A stretch of DNA of 24,515 bases from Sulfurovum sp. UBA1140 (lineage in GTDB: Bacteria; Campylobacterota; Campylobacteria; Campylobacterales; Sulfurovaceae), in contig DCAF01000077.1 of the NCBI GenBank assembly GCA_002311915.1, positions 9,760 through 34,274 of the forward strand, given 5' to 3'. Numbering within the stretch: position 1 is the stretch's first letter; each line of letters opens with the position of its first letter. The notes under the pieces are model-generated. The model saw only the letters and a list, made by a program, of their open reading frames with translations, made no database searches and had not been told where the DNA came from. Both the position numbers and the translations under genes were made by a program. Shown here one piece after another: positions 15,380 through 21,779 of this stretch.

Positions 15380-16117
15380 ATGCAACAAGTAGATATGAAC
15401 TCAGCCGAGTTTCAAACTGAACTAGAAAAGACATGGAGTTTTGTCGAGAAGGTAAATAAGAATTTTGGTTTTGTTCAACACCCCCAAGAAGATGTAAATG
15501 AGGGGGTTGCCATGGGATTGGCACGAAATAAGTTGATGTATGGTAAACGTTTTTGCCCCTGTTTTATGGTGATTGGAGATACCAAAGAGGAGCAGAAAAC
15601 AGCCGATAACCGTATCTGCCCATGTAAACCTGCTATAGAAAAAGAGATTCCTGAAGATGGAAAATGCCACTGTGGTATATTTTGTACTCCAGAGTATGCC
15701 AAAGCCGAGAAACAGAACTCTAAAACTGAAGAGGTGGTACAGCAACACTCAAGAGGCTTAACCAAAGAAGAATCAATTGTTCTCTTGAAAAAAGAGCAAC
15801 TGAATGGTGAAGAGCTTGAAGCCTTGATTGAAGCCAAAGAGCTGGGCATGATAGACTTTGCACTTTTAGATGTCAGGGAGCTTATGGAGTTTAAAATGGG
15901 GCATATTGTTGGAACAGACAGTTTGGTTCCTACCTCGCAATTCTATGCCAAAATAGAAGAACATAATGATAAAAAAGAGAAAGCTGTAATTGTCTATTGT
16001 CATACAGGAAGCCGAAGTTTTCAAGTACAACACGCCATGAAATCATTAGGGTTTAAACAGGTTGGAAATCTTCAGTACGGTATCATTAGTTATAATGGTG
16101 AGACAAAAAGAGGGTAA
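15380..16117 (+). CDS. Ferredoxin:thioredoxin reductase catalytic domain fused to rhodanese
   Basis: A 245-residue cytoplasmic protein. Residues about 10-105 carry the six cysteines of the FTR catalytic (beta) subunit: CPC at 59/61, CPC at 80/82 and CHC at 96/98, which hold a 4Fe-4S cluster next to a redox-active disulfide; Cys102 is an additional Cys. A linker with charged helices (about 106-155) leads to a rhodanese domain (about 155-240) with LLDVRELMEFKMGHI and the active-site loop around Cys207 in VYCHTGSRS. FTR passes electrons from ferredoxin to thioredoxin; rhodanese moves persulfide sulfur. The fusion suggests ferredoxin-driven redox control of sulfur transfer. Similar fusions are believed to occur in Campylobacterota. 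AAGGA precedes the ATG. No FTR variable subunit gene is seen nearby. Confidence 0.88.
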   Translation: MQQVDMNSAEFQTELEKTWSFVEKVNKNFGFVQHPQEDVNEGVAMGLARNKLMYGKRFCPCFMVIGDTKEEQKTADNRICPCKPAIEKEIPEDGKCHCGIFCTPEYAKAEKQNSKTEEVVQQHSRGLTKEESIVLLKKEQLNGEELEALIEAKELGMIDFALLDVRELMEFKMGHIVGTDSLVPTSQFYAKIEEHNDKKEKAVIVYCHTGSRSFQVQHAMKSLGFKQVGNLQYGIISYNGETKRG

Positions 16118-16162
16118 AGCTCAATGCCAATGAATTAAGTTTTTTTTGAACCAAATAGGTCA

Positions 16163-16224
16163 GGTGTAAACACGCCGATTCCGAAAATGCAGATGGCATA
16201 TTCGGAACCGATGGCTTCAGCCTC
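16163..16224. repeat. Copy A of modular interspersed repeat (alpha-beta-gamma)
   Basis: The fullest copy of the unit, 46 bases after the FTR-rhodanese stop. Module alpha is GGTGTAAACACGCCGATT (16163-16180). Module beta is a hairpin with TTCCGAAAATGC (16179-16190) and GCATATTCGGAA (16196-16207), 11 of 12 positions complementary. Module gamma is 16204-16224. Alpha recurs inverted at 22987-23004 (17 of 18), beta at 24115-24150 (29 of 36 including flank) and gamma at 1757-1777 and 23044-23064. Read on the minus strand this copy is an open frame with a peptide containing GSEYAICIFGIGVFTPD, so a decayed coding origin is possible. Confidence 0.65.
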
Positions 16225-16366
16225 GCTCTCTTTAAATGGGTTTTATACCCCTATTTTTCTAGGGATACCCCATAAAAATAAACATAAAAAATCCAAAAGA
16301 ATTAATTTTTTTTTAAGCTTTAAGCAACATTGATATAGAATGGTAAAATTAAAACAAGAAAGAAAC
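16225..16366. other. AT-rich spacer with candidate promoter of the leader below
   Basis: Part of the 470-base stretch without a gene between 16118 and 16587, whose other parts are copy A and the leader. TATAGAAT near 16334 is a plausible -10 for a transcript through the hairpins that follow. Nothing else recognisable. Confidence 0.35.
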
Positions 16367-16530
16367 GAAGTAGAGCCACCTGTGTCTCGAAAACCAACAA
16401 CTCTACTTCTAACCTAGGCTGATAGAATTTTATCAGCCTATTGGTTAAGTCTGCCTTTAAATGGTGCTGTTTTTTTCTTGTTATCAAGAGATGTTGGTAC
16501 TGGACTCTTGAAAATTCAAATTTTCAAGGA
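16367..16530 (+). promoter_or_regulatory. Structured leader with four stems ahead of the paralogous DNA-binding gene
   Basis: Four inverted repeats occur in order: GAAGTAGAG (16367-16375) with CTCTACTTC (16401-16409) around a 25-base loop; AGGCTGATA (16416-16424) with TATCAGCCT (16431-16439), extended by TAACC and GGTTA; CAAGAG (16485-16490) with CTCTTG (16505-16510); and CTTGAAAATT (16507-16516) with AATTTTCAAG (16519-16528). The last two share bases and exclude each other, and the last includes part of the AAGGA ribosome binding site at 16526-16530. The first, third and fourth stems have counterparts upstream of the left-edge gene, with different arm sequences that remain complementary. Confidence 0.6.
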
Positions 16531-16587
16531 TAAACCATGTCATCAGCTTAAAATCTTCCCAATCAAACCCGAATAATTGTTAAAGAT

Positions 16588-17037
16588 ATGCTCTTTCAAA
16601 AAAAATACTCTCTCTCGCATACGCAAATGGATTTAATGGCGTATTTTGTTAACCTTGCCTTTTGGACAATAATCGTTGAGGGGTATTATGTGATTGCTAC
16701 CAAAAAAATCATGTCCGATTTGCCTGAAATGGGTCAAAAAACCATTGAAGCTTCACTTAAACGGCTTAAAGAGATAGGGTTAATAGAACCCATTTGTAAC
16801 TTTGTGCCAACATGGTTAAAAGAGACCACTTTTTATATTAACAGTTACAATAAGTTGGCATTGGTTACTCCAAAAGGGGAGTATAAACAACTTGTTGACC
16901 CCATAGTAATTAACCGTTTTTGGCATTGGCTTTTTGAGCATCAACATAGAGTGGCTGATGTAATAAACTTTGGAAAACCATTAGATTTAAAAGCATTAAA
17001 AGAGCGATATTTGGGGGGTGAAAATCATTTTGGCTAA
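16588..17037 (+). CDS. Predicted winged-helix-like DNA-binding protein, paralogue of left-edge gene (5' end interrupted)
   Basis: A frame of 149 residues from ATG 16588. It aligns along its length with the left-edge protein: FQKKYSLSHTQ with FKRKYGLTLTQ, and MGQKTIEASLKRLKEIGLIEP with LGTKTIEACFTQLKKLGLVET. The homology starts upstream of 16588: in the same frame, ATG at 16537 with a good AAGGA six bases before it gives MSSA, then TAA (16549-16551), then an aligned LPNQTR segment. So the original start is probably 16537 and a nonsense change cut the first ~17 residues; translation from 16588 has only a weak ribosome binding site. It may be a pseudogene, an N-terminally shortened protein, or a leader mini-ORF arrangement. 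Its 3' end overlaps the next gene by 20 bases. Confidence 0.6.
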   Translation: MLFQKKYSLSHTQMDLMAYFVNLAFWTIIVEGYYVIATKKIMSDLPEMGQKTIEASLKRLKEIGLIEPICNFVPTWLKETTFYINSYNKLALVTPKGEYKQLVDPIVINRFWHWLFEHQHRVADVINFGKPLDLKALKERYLGGENHFG

Positions 17038-17203
17038 AACAGAATTTATAATTGAAGATTTGGTGGCTGTTGAAGAGGGGGTTAAAATGAAACTAAGGAA
17101 CAAAATCAACAATAAAGTTGGGTTTGCTATGGATTCTAAAACTAAAAAAGAGACTATTTTTACTTTGGGAGATTGTGAAAGGGTTATTTTGAGGTGTCGA
17201 TAA
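17018..17203 (+). CDS. Small protein overlapping the winged-helix gene
   Basis: A 61-residue frame from GTG 17018, just after a GGGGGG run that could serve as ribosome binding site, overlapping the previous gene by 20 bases. The product is charged with alternating strands (VAVEEGVKMKLRNKINNKVGFAMDS) and an ERVILRCR end, suggesting a small beta domain. I do not recognise it. The overlap points to translational coupling with the DNA-binding paralogue. It converges with the next minus-strand gene one base away. Moderate confidence that it is real. Confidence 0.45.
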   Translation: MKIILAKTEFIIEDLVAVEEGVKMKLRNKINNKVGFAMDSKTKKETIFTLGDCERVILRCR

Positions 17204-17204
17204 G

Positions 17205-17741
17205 TTACCACATATGGCTAAATGGTATACCATATTGCTCAATAAATAGGAGAGTATAGAGAATACCAATCAGTAAAAAAACAATAATATGGCTTAAAGG
17301 CATACTCTCTTTAAAAAAGAGGATGCTCATGCTATAGAGTGTATACCCTAACGACAATACAATAAAAGAAATCATTCCCATAATGGTATTAAAGGTGAGT
17401 GGATAGTGAATAAAGTATTCAATAACATGATAAAATTCTGTAAAAGATAATCCATAAAAAATTAAAAGAGTGGTGGCAATGGTCACGACAAAAGGTTTGC
17501 TTTTAAGCAGATATTTATGCAAAATATTGATGAAACTTAAAGTTATTATTGGTACACCAAAAAGATAGACAAAGAGGTAAGCATAAAGTACAGAGAGCTT
17601 TTCGGTGCTAAAATGGTTGATTATAAAGTCATAGATGTAGATAAACTGCCAATAGAAGAGCCATAGAAAAACTATGCTGTAGAGTAGGGCAGGGATAAAT
17701 TTTATTATTGATTGAAAAATCATAAGCACTCTTTTTACCAT
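17205..17741 (-). CDS. Polytopic membrane protein of unknown function
   Basis: A 178-residue protein with about five hydrophobic segments (about 10-35, 49-70, 83-106, 116-143, 147-170) joined by short loops. There is no signal peptide, catalytic motif or recognisable domain. Aromatic residues are very frequent. The ATG at 17741 has no evident ribosome binding site; an in-frame ATG at 17723 (sixth codon on) has AAAAAGAG upstream and may be the true start. The neighbouring truncated dehydrogenase-like gene lies upstream on the same strand with a 70-base gap, so the two may share a transcript. Confidence 0.6.
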   Translation of the reverse strand: MVKRVLMIFQSIIKFIPALLYSIVFLWLFYWQFIYIYDFIINHFSTEKLSVLYAYLFVYLFGVPIITLSFINILHKYLLKSKPFVVTIATTLLIFYGLSFTEFYHVIEYFIHYPLTFNTIMGMISFIVLSLGYTLYSMSILFFKESMPLSHIIVFLLIGILYTLLFIEQYGIPFSHMW

Positions 17742-17811
17742 TTTTTTGTGATATTATATTATAAAAATTAGAATTATTGGCAAAAAGAGAAATTTTTTAA
17801 ACGATTTTTTC

Positions 17812-18270
17812 CTAGCTTCTTAAAAAATTAGGATTAGATATTACTTCAAATGTTAAGCTTGATTCACGTTTGTTTAGCTCATTTTGTATGGTATCTTTAA
17901 TCTGTTCACTTCTGCTAATTGGTAGGCTTGAACGATCAACAATAAAGGTATGACTGCACATATTGGCTCCTATCTCTTTAGCTGCAGAGAGAATATGAAA
18001 CAATGCTCCATCATTTTGTTTATCGTTTTCAGATATAAAACACATGTTACTGTTATAGAGTGCCTCTTTAATATCATCGGTAAAATCAATTGCACGTTTT
18101 ATTTTTTGTCCTCTTAATATCTGCTTCTCATTTTCAGTATAGAAACCTCTTTTAATATTCTCTATCCGTTTATTATCTTTACAAATATAGATAATTTCAT
18201 TTCCCATCTCTGCTAACGCTTTGCCACTTAGTAACTCATTGTGATCCATTCCCATTATACTGATTTTCAT
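17812..18270 (-). CDS. Truncated, degenerate UDP-glucose/GDP-mannose dehydrogenase N-terminal domain
   Basis: A 152-residue protein resembling only the N-terminal NAD-binding domain of UDP-glucose dehydrogenase-type enzymes: MKISIMG, then GKALAEMGNEIIYICKDNKRIENIKRGF, FTDDIKEALYNSNMCFI, TFIVDRSSLPISRSEQIKDTIQ and a final VISNPNFLRS. In full enzymes (~390-450 residues) SNPEFL is followed by the rest of the domain and the catalytic Cys domain; here a stop comes immediately after. The dinucleotide-binding GxGxxG is lost (IMGMDHNELL where GTGYVG is normal). ATG 18270 has AAAGG seven bases upstream and is preferred over GTG 18285. It cannot be an active dehydrogenase. Either a pseudogene in decay or a repurposed domain; the intact frame and ribosome binding site favour some retention. 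Confidence 0.7.
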   Translation of the reverse strand: MKISIMGMDHNELLSGKALAEMGNEIIYICKDNKRIENIKRGFYTENEKQILRGQKIKRAIDFTDDIKEALYNSNMCFISENDKQNDGALFHILSAAKEIGANMCSHTFIVDRSSLPISRSEQIKDTIQNELNKRESSLTFEVISNPNFLRS

Positions 18271-18285
18271 TGTGATGCCTTTCAC

Positions 18286-18591
18286 TTTTATTTATTGGAT
18301 TAAGTTGTTAATCTCTTGTATAATTCTATACAATTTAAATAATATATTAACTTAAATATTGAAGTTTGATTTAAGGTTTAAAACTTAACTTAAGCTATAA
18401 ATCATTCCTAAGCCCCATAAAATAGTGCTTTTGTAAAATAAAGTATTTTTTATTTTCTTGTGTAAAATTATTAGTATTGAAACATAATAAAATATTTAAT
18501 CAAAAGAAGAGATTATAATATGTTAAAAATTATTTTTGTGGTAAAATACTATTTAACTTATTTAAATATTGAATGATTGGAATGATTGATA
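18286..18591. other. AT-rich divergent intergenic region
   Basis: About 300 bases of very AT-rich sequence between divergent genes. TTAAATATTGAA occurs twice (near 18353 and 18562), and several TATAAT-like boxes are present. No RNA gene or terminator recognised. Confidence 0.4.
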
Positions 18592-19194
18592 ATGAGAGAA
18601 AAAATAGTGTTTTTATTAATATTTTCTATCCTACTGGTTCTTATAAAATGGTGTTTTTTTCTTTATGAAGAGGAGGCTAAAGTGGACTTTTCTAACGCAA
18701 AAACAGGAATAATGTCAGAATTACTTATGGATATAAAATTTGAACCTCACCCCCAAATTACCCAAACCATTGAAGAAGCCCAAGAGGAGTTGACACAGCT
18801 CCTTCTTACGCATCCTCTTCTTTTTTTACCCAACAGTGCCTTGTTAAACTATAATAAATCTAAAAATATACCCTTAGATAATAATAAAACAGTGACCTAT
18901 GCAGAAGAGAACAATACGAAAATATTGGCTGAAGTGGTCTCTATTTTAAAGAGTGTTTCTACGGATATGGCACTGACCATTACGGCACATAGTGAGATAG
19001 AGGGTAAAAATAGTTACAATCGTCAACTATCACAAAAAAGAGCCGACTCTGTTTATCAGTATCTACAAGTACAACGCCCTGTAAAATTTATGAATGCCAT
19101 AGGTTATGGAGAGGAGTTTCCCCTCTCGATAGAAGAGAATAGAACGATTTTGAATAGACGTATAGAGATTGAACTAAAAAGGATAAAGTTATGA
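18592..19194 (+). CDS. OmpA-domain envelope protein
   Basis: A 200-residue protein with one N-terminal membrane segment (IVFLLIFSILLVLIKWCFF, about 4-22) without a lipobox, so it is probably anchored in the inner membrane with the rest periplasmic. The C-terminal ~95 residues form an OmpA/MotB-type domain: ILAEVVSILKSVSTDMALTITAHSE, then NRQLSQKRADSVYQYL, AIGYGEEFPL and NRRIEIELK, predicted to bind peptidoglycan. The ATG at 18592 is preferred over TTG 18586; GGA lies about 11 bases upstream. The gene overlaps the DUF4153 gene by four bases (ATGA), so the products are translationally coupled and probably work together. Confidence 0.82.
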   Translation: MREKIVFLLIFSILLVLIKWCFFLYEEEAKVDFSNAKTGIMSELLMDIKFEPHPQITQTIEEAQEELTQLLLTHPLLFLPNSALLNYNKSKNIPLDNNKTVTYAEENNTKILAEVVSILKSVSTDMALTITAHSEIEGKNSYNRQLSQKRADSVYQYLQVQRPVKFMNAIGYGEEFPLSIEENRTILNRRIEIELKRIKL

Positions 19195-21008
19195 GTTTTA
19201 ATCTACTTCAAACGGTTGATGACCTCTCGCAGAGTCTGATTTCGACACTAAAACGCTTTCCTCTTGCCAGTTTTTCTGCTTTTTTAATGACCATTATTTT
19301 AATAAGTCTGATTGAGTTGGATTACCATGACCAAAATAACAGTATGGTTATCTTGGCAAACAAGGTGGCATTTGTATCTTCGTTGGCAATCATTCTGTTT
19401 CCTGCTCTGCATCTTTTAAAACGACATTTTTTAATGATGCTTTTTGGATTGGGACTCATTGCAGGGTATTACTTTATTTTACCCATCAATATAGCAGAGG
19501 CTCACAGCAGTATCTTTTTTCGGCATACTCTGTTAATTTTAGCACTTTTTCTAATGCTTATTTGGGCTCCTTTTATTAATGTGAAAATTAGCAATAAAAA
19601 TATTTGGGAGTGGACACAAAATCTTATTTTGGCTCTGTTGGCAACGGTTGTTTTTTCGTTGATACTCTATGCAGGTTTTAGTGGAGCGTTGTATGCCATT
19701 GATAAACTTTTTGAGCTTAATATTGAACATCGACGATATGTTCAATTGGGGGTGCTTATTTTTGGGCTTTATGGAGTCAACTTTTTCTTGGCTCAAATTC
19801 CTAAATATATTCTGCTTCTTCAAGTAAGAACCTACTCGAATATAGAGACGATTTTTACCAAATATATTTTGAGCTCACTGGCTCTTGGTTATTTTTTGAT
19901 TCTGTTTAGTTACAATGCCAAAATACTCATTCTAATGGAGTGGCCAAAGGGGATATTGGCGTGGTTATCGTTGCTTTTTGCGATGATTGCTATAAGTACC
20001 TATTTTTTCTGGACACCCCTATGGAAGAGCGAGAATATCAAATTTAAACGCTTACTATGGGGTGCTATTCTACTCCAGACCTTTATGTTGGGCATGGCAA
20101 TATGGATGCGAATAGATGCCTATGGTGTAACCGAAAGTCGTTATTTTATTGCACTCTTTGGGATTTGGCTACTGATTATGTCGCTCTATTTTATTTTGAT
20201 TAAAGATGCCAGTTATAAATGGTTTTTTGTGACGCTTAGTCTGTTGTTGGTGGGGTCGCAATTTGGAAAATATAGTGCTTCTGAAATTAGCCGTACCCAA
20301 CAGAGCATACGACTTCAAAAGATGATAACCGAAGCAACACCTCTCTCTGAGGCATTAGAGATAAGAACCAAGTATGAGATTTCTGATGTCATTGTCTATC
20401 TTTATGAACACTATGGAACAGAGAGTTTACAGACCATTGCTCCTGAAATTATTAAAGAGTATGAGGCGTTATCTACCGATAGAAACAGCACCACTTATTT
20501 TCCAAATTTTGTAACTAAAAAGCTTGGATTTAAATTGATTAACCGATGGGAGTGGCAAGATTATATCAACACCACTCCTCAACAAAATAGAGGTATAGTT
20601 TTTAATTCAACCAAAGAGAAAAATACGTTTAAGGTAGAGGGCTATCAATGGATAACCAATTTTTATTATAATAAAAAGAGTAAAATAGAGGCTAAAATAA
20701 TTAGTAACGAGAGTAATTTAACTCTAAAATTTAAAGATAATAGATTCTATGTGATAGAGCATAACCGTTATCTGGCTGATATTAATTTAAATAAATTTAT
20801 AGTGTCGGTTAAAAATGAACCTCATGGAAATATTTACTATAGATATAGAGTTATTGATTCTAAAAAGATGGAGTATGATTATAACAATACAAAAGTGAGT
20901 GTTAAACTCTTTATTAATAGCTTCATACTTTTAGATGACGGGAATATTACAGATTTTAGTTGTAAGGTGTTGTTAGGAAGAGAAACTCCCCCCTCTATTA
21001 AAAATTAG
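19191..21008 (+). CDS. DUF4153-family polytopic membrane protein
   Basis: A 605-residue protein. Residues about 20-360 hold roughly ten to twelve hydrophobic helices, with the DUF4153 signature region VTESRYFIALFGIWLLIMSLYF. Residues about 375-605 are hydrophilic and beta/helix mixed, with repeated aromatic and Asn residues (WITNFYYNKKSK, NRFYVIEHNRYLADINLNKF), likely periplasmic. The family function is not known. Coupled by overlap to the OmpA-domain gene, which suggests a membrane complex reaching the cell wall. Its 3' end overlaps the convergent folE by 11 bases. Confidence 0.82.
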   Translation: MSFNLLQTVDDLSQSLISTLKRFPLASFSAFLMTIILISLIELDYHDQNNSMVILANKVAFVSSLAIILFPALHLLKRHFLMMLFGLGLIAGYYFILPINIAEAHSSIFFRHTLLILALFLMLIWAPFINVKISNKNIWEWTQNLILALLATVVFSLILYAGFSGALYAIDKLFELNIEHRRYVQLGVLIFGLYGVNFFLAQIPKYILLLQVRTYSNIETIFTKYILSSLALGYFLILFSYNAKILILMEWPKGILAWLSLLFAMIAISTYFFWTPLWKSENIKFKRLLWGAILLQTFMLGMAIWMRIDAYGVTESRYFIALFGIWLLIMSLYFILIKDASYKWFFVTLSLLLVGSQFGKYSASEISRTQQSIRLQKMITEATPLSEALEIRTKYEISDVIVYLYEHYGTESLQTIAPEIIKEYEALSTDRNSTTYFPNFVTKKLGFKLINRWEWQDYINTTPQQNRGIVFNSTKEKNTFKVEGYQWITNFYYNKKSKIEAKIISNESNLTLKFKDNRFYVIEHNRYLADINLNKFIVSVKNEPHGNIYYRYRVIDSKKMEYDYNNTKVSVKLFINSFILLDDGNITDFSCKVLLGRETPPSIKN

Positions 21009-21576
21009 AAGGAGCAGGAGTATTAATAATATTATAAAACTCACTTCGAGTCCGTTGGTCACTTTTAAAGAGTCCTCTTAGTGCAGAACTAACGGTGGTG
21101 GAGTTTATCTTCTGTACGCCTCGCATCTCCATACACATGTGTCGTGCATGAACCACAACAGCTACTCCTTTAGGATTGATGGTATCAAGTATGGCATCGG
21201 CTATCTGTTCGGTCATCTGCTCTTGTATCTGTAATCTTCTGGCAAAAACATTAACGATTCTTGGAATTTTAGAGAGTCCCACGACTTTTCCATCAGGAAT
21301 ATAGGCAACATGAACTCTGCCGATAATGGGCAACATGTGGTGTTCGCACATAGAGTAGAATTCAATATCTCTTACCACCACCATCTCATCATTTGAACTG
21401 GTAAAAAGGGCTTGATTGAGTATCTCTTTTGGGTCTTGATTGTAACCTTCTGTTAAAAATTGTAAAGCTTTAGCCACACGACTGGGGGTTTTTAGGAGTC
21501 CTTCTCGTTTTGGGTCTTCTCCTAAAAGCTCTAATACTTTGGTAATGGCTTGTTCAAACTCTTGGTTTTTATTCAT
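20998..21576 (-). CDS. folE: GTP cyclohydrolase I
   Basis: A 192-residue enzyme that converts GTP to 7,8-dihydroneopterin triphosphate, the first step of tetrahydrofolate (and queuosine precursor) synthesis. The zinc ligands are Cys77 and His80 in SMCEHHMLP and Cys148 in HARHMCMEMRG; the catalytic GRVHVAYIPDGKVVGLSKIPR and FARRLQIQEQMT motifs are intact. The ATG at 21576 is chosen over an upstream in-frame ATG at 21618 because GAGGGA precedes it and the length then fits the family. The C-terminus continues past the usual end to SEFYNIINTPAPSNF. Convergent overlap of 11 bases with the DUF4153 gene. Confidence 0.96.
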   Translation of the reverse strand: MNKNQEFEQAITKVLELLGEDPKREGLLKTPSRVAKALQFLTEGYNQDPKEILNQALFTSSNDEMVVVRDIEFYSMCEHHMLPIIGRVHVAYIPDGKVVGLSKIPRIVNVFARRLQIQEQMTEQIADAILDTINPKGVAVVVHARHMCMEMRGVQKINSTTVSSALRGLFKSDQRTRSEFYNIINTPAPSNF

Positions 21577-21741
21577 AAAATATCCCTCTACATCTGTACT
21601 TTTTTGAAAGTTTACCATTTCTTTATAAAAGAGAGAGGCTTTTTTTATACGGTATTAACCACCAAAGGAGTATAATCCAAAAAATTTAACTACTTTATGA
21701 CACTTTAAGGTTTCATCATGTAGTATGGGGAAAGTTAATTA

Positions 21742-21756
21742 GGACTAAGTTTGTCC
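21742..21756 (+). promoter_or_regulatory. Palindrome upstream of nifS, candidate Rrf2/IscR-type operator
   Basis: GGACTAAGTTTGTCC is a 15-base palindrome with one mismatched pair, 24 bases before the nifS start. It is followed by an AT-rich -10-like TTAAAAT and by AAAAGG as ribosome binding site. Its GACTAA...TTTGTC shape resembles IscR-type 1 sites that regulate Fe-S assembly genes. A regulator gene is not in the window; the match is by eye. Confidence 0.55.
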
Positions 21757-21779
21757 GATTTAAAATTAAAAGGAAAAAA

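Noticed and set aside
16361..16480. A known structured RNA (tmRNA, SRP RNA, 6S) in the hairpin-rich region
   Set aside because: None of the conserved sequence features of these RNAs was found; the similarity to the other leader explains the hairpins better.
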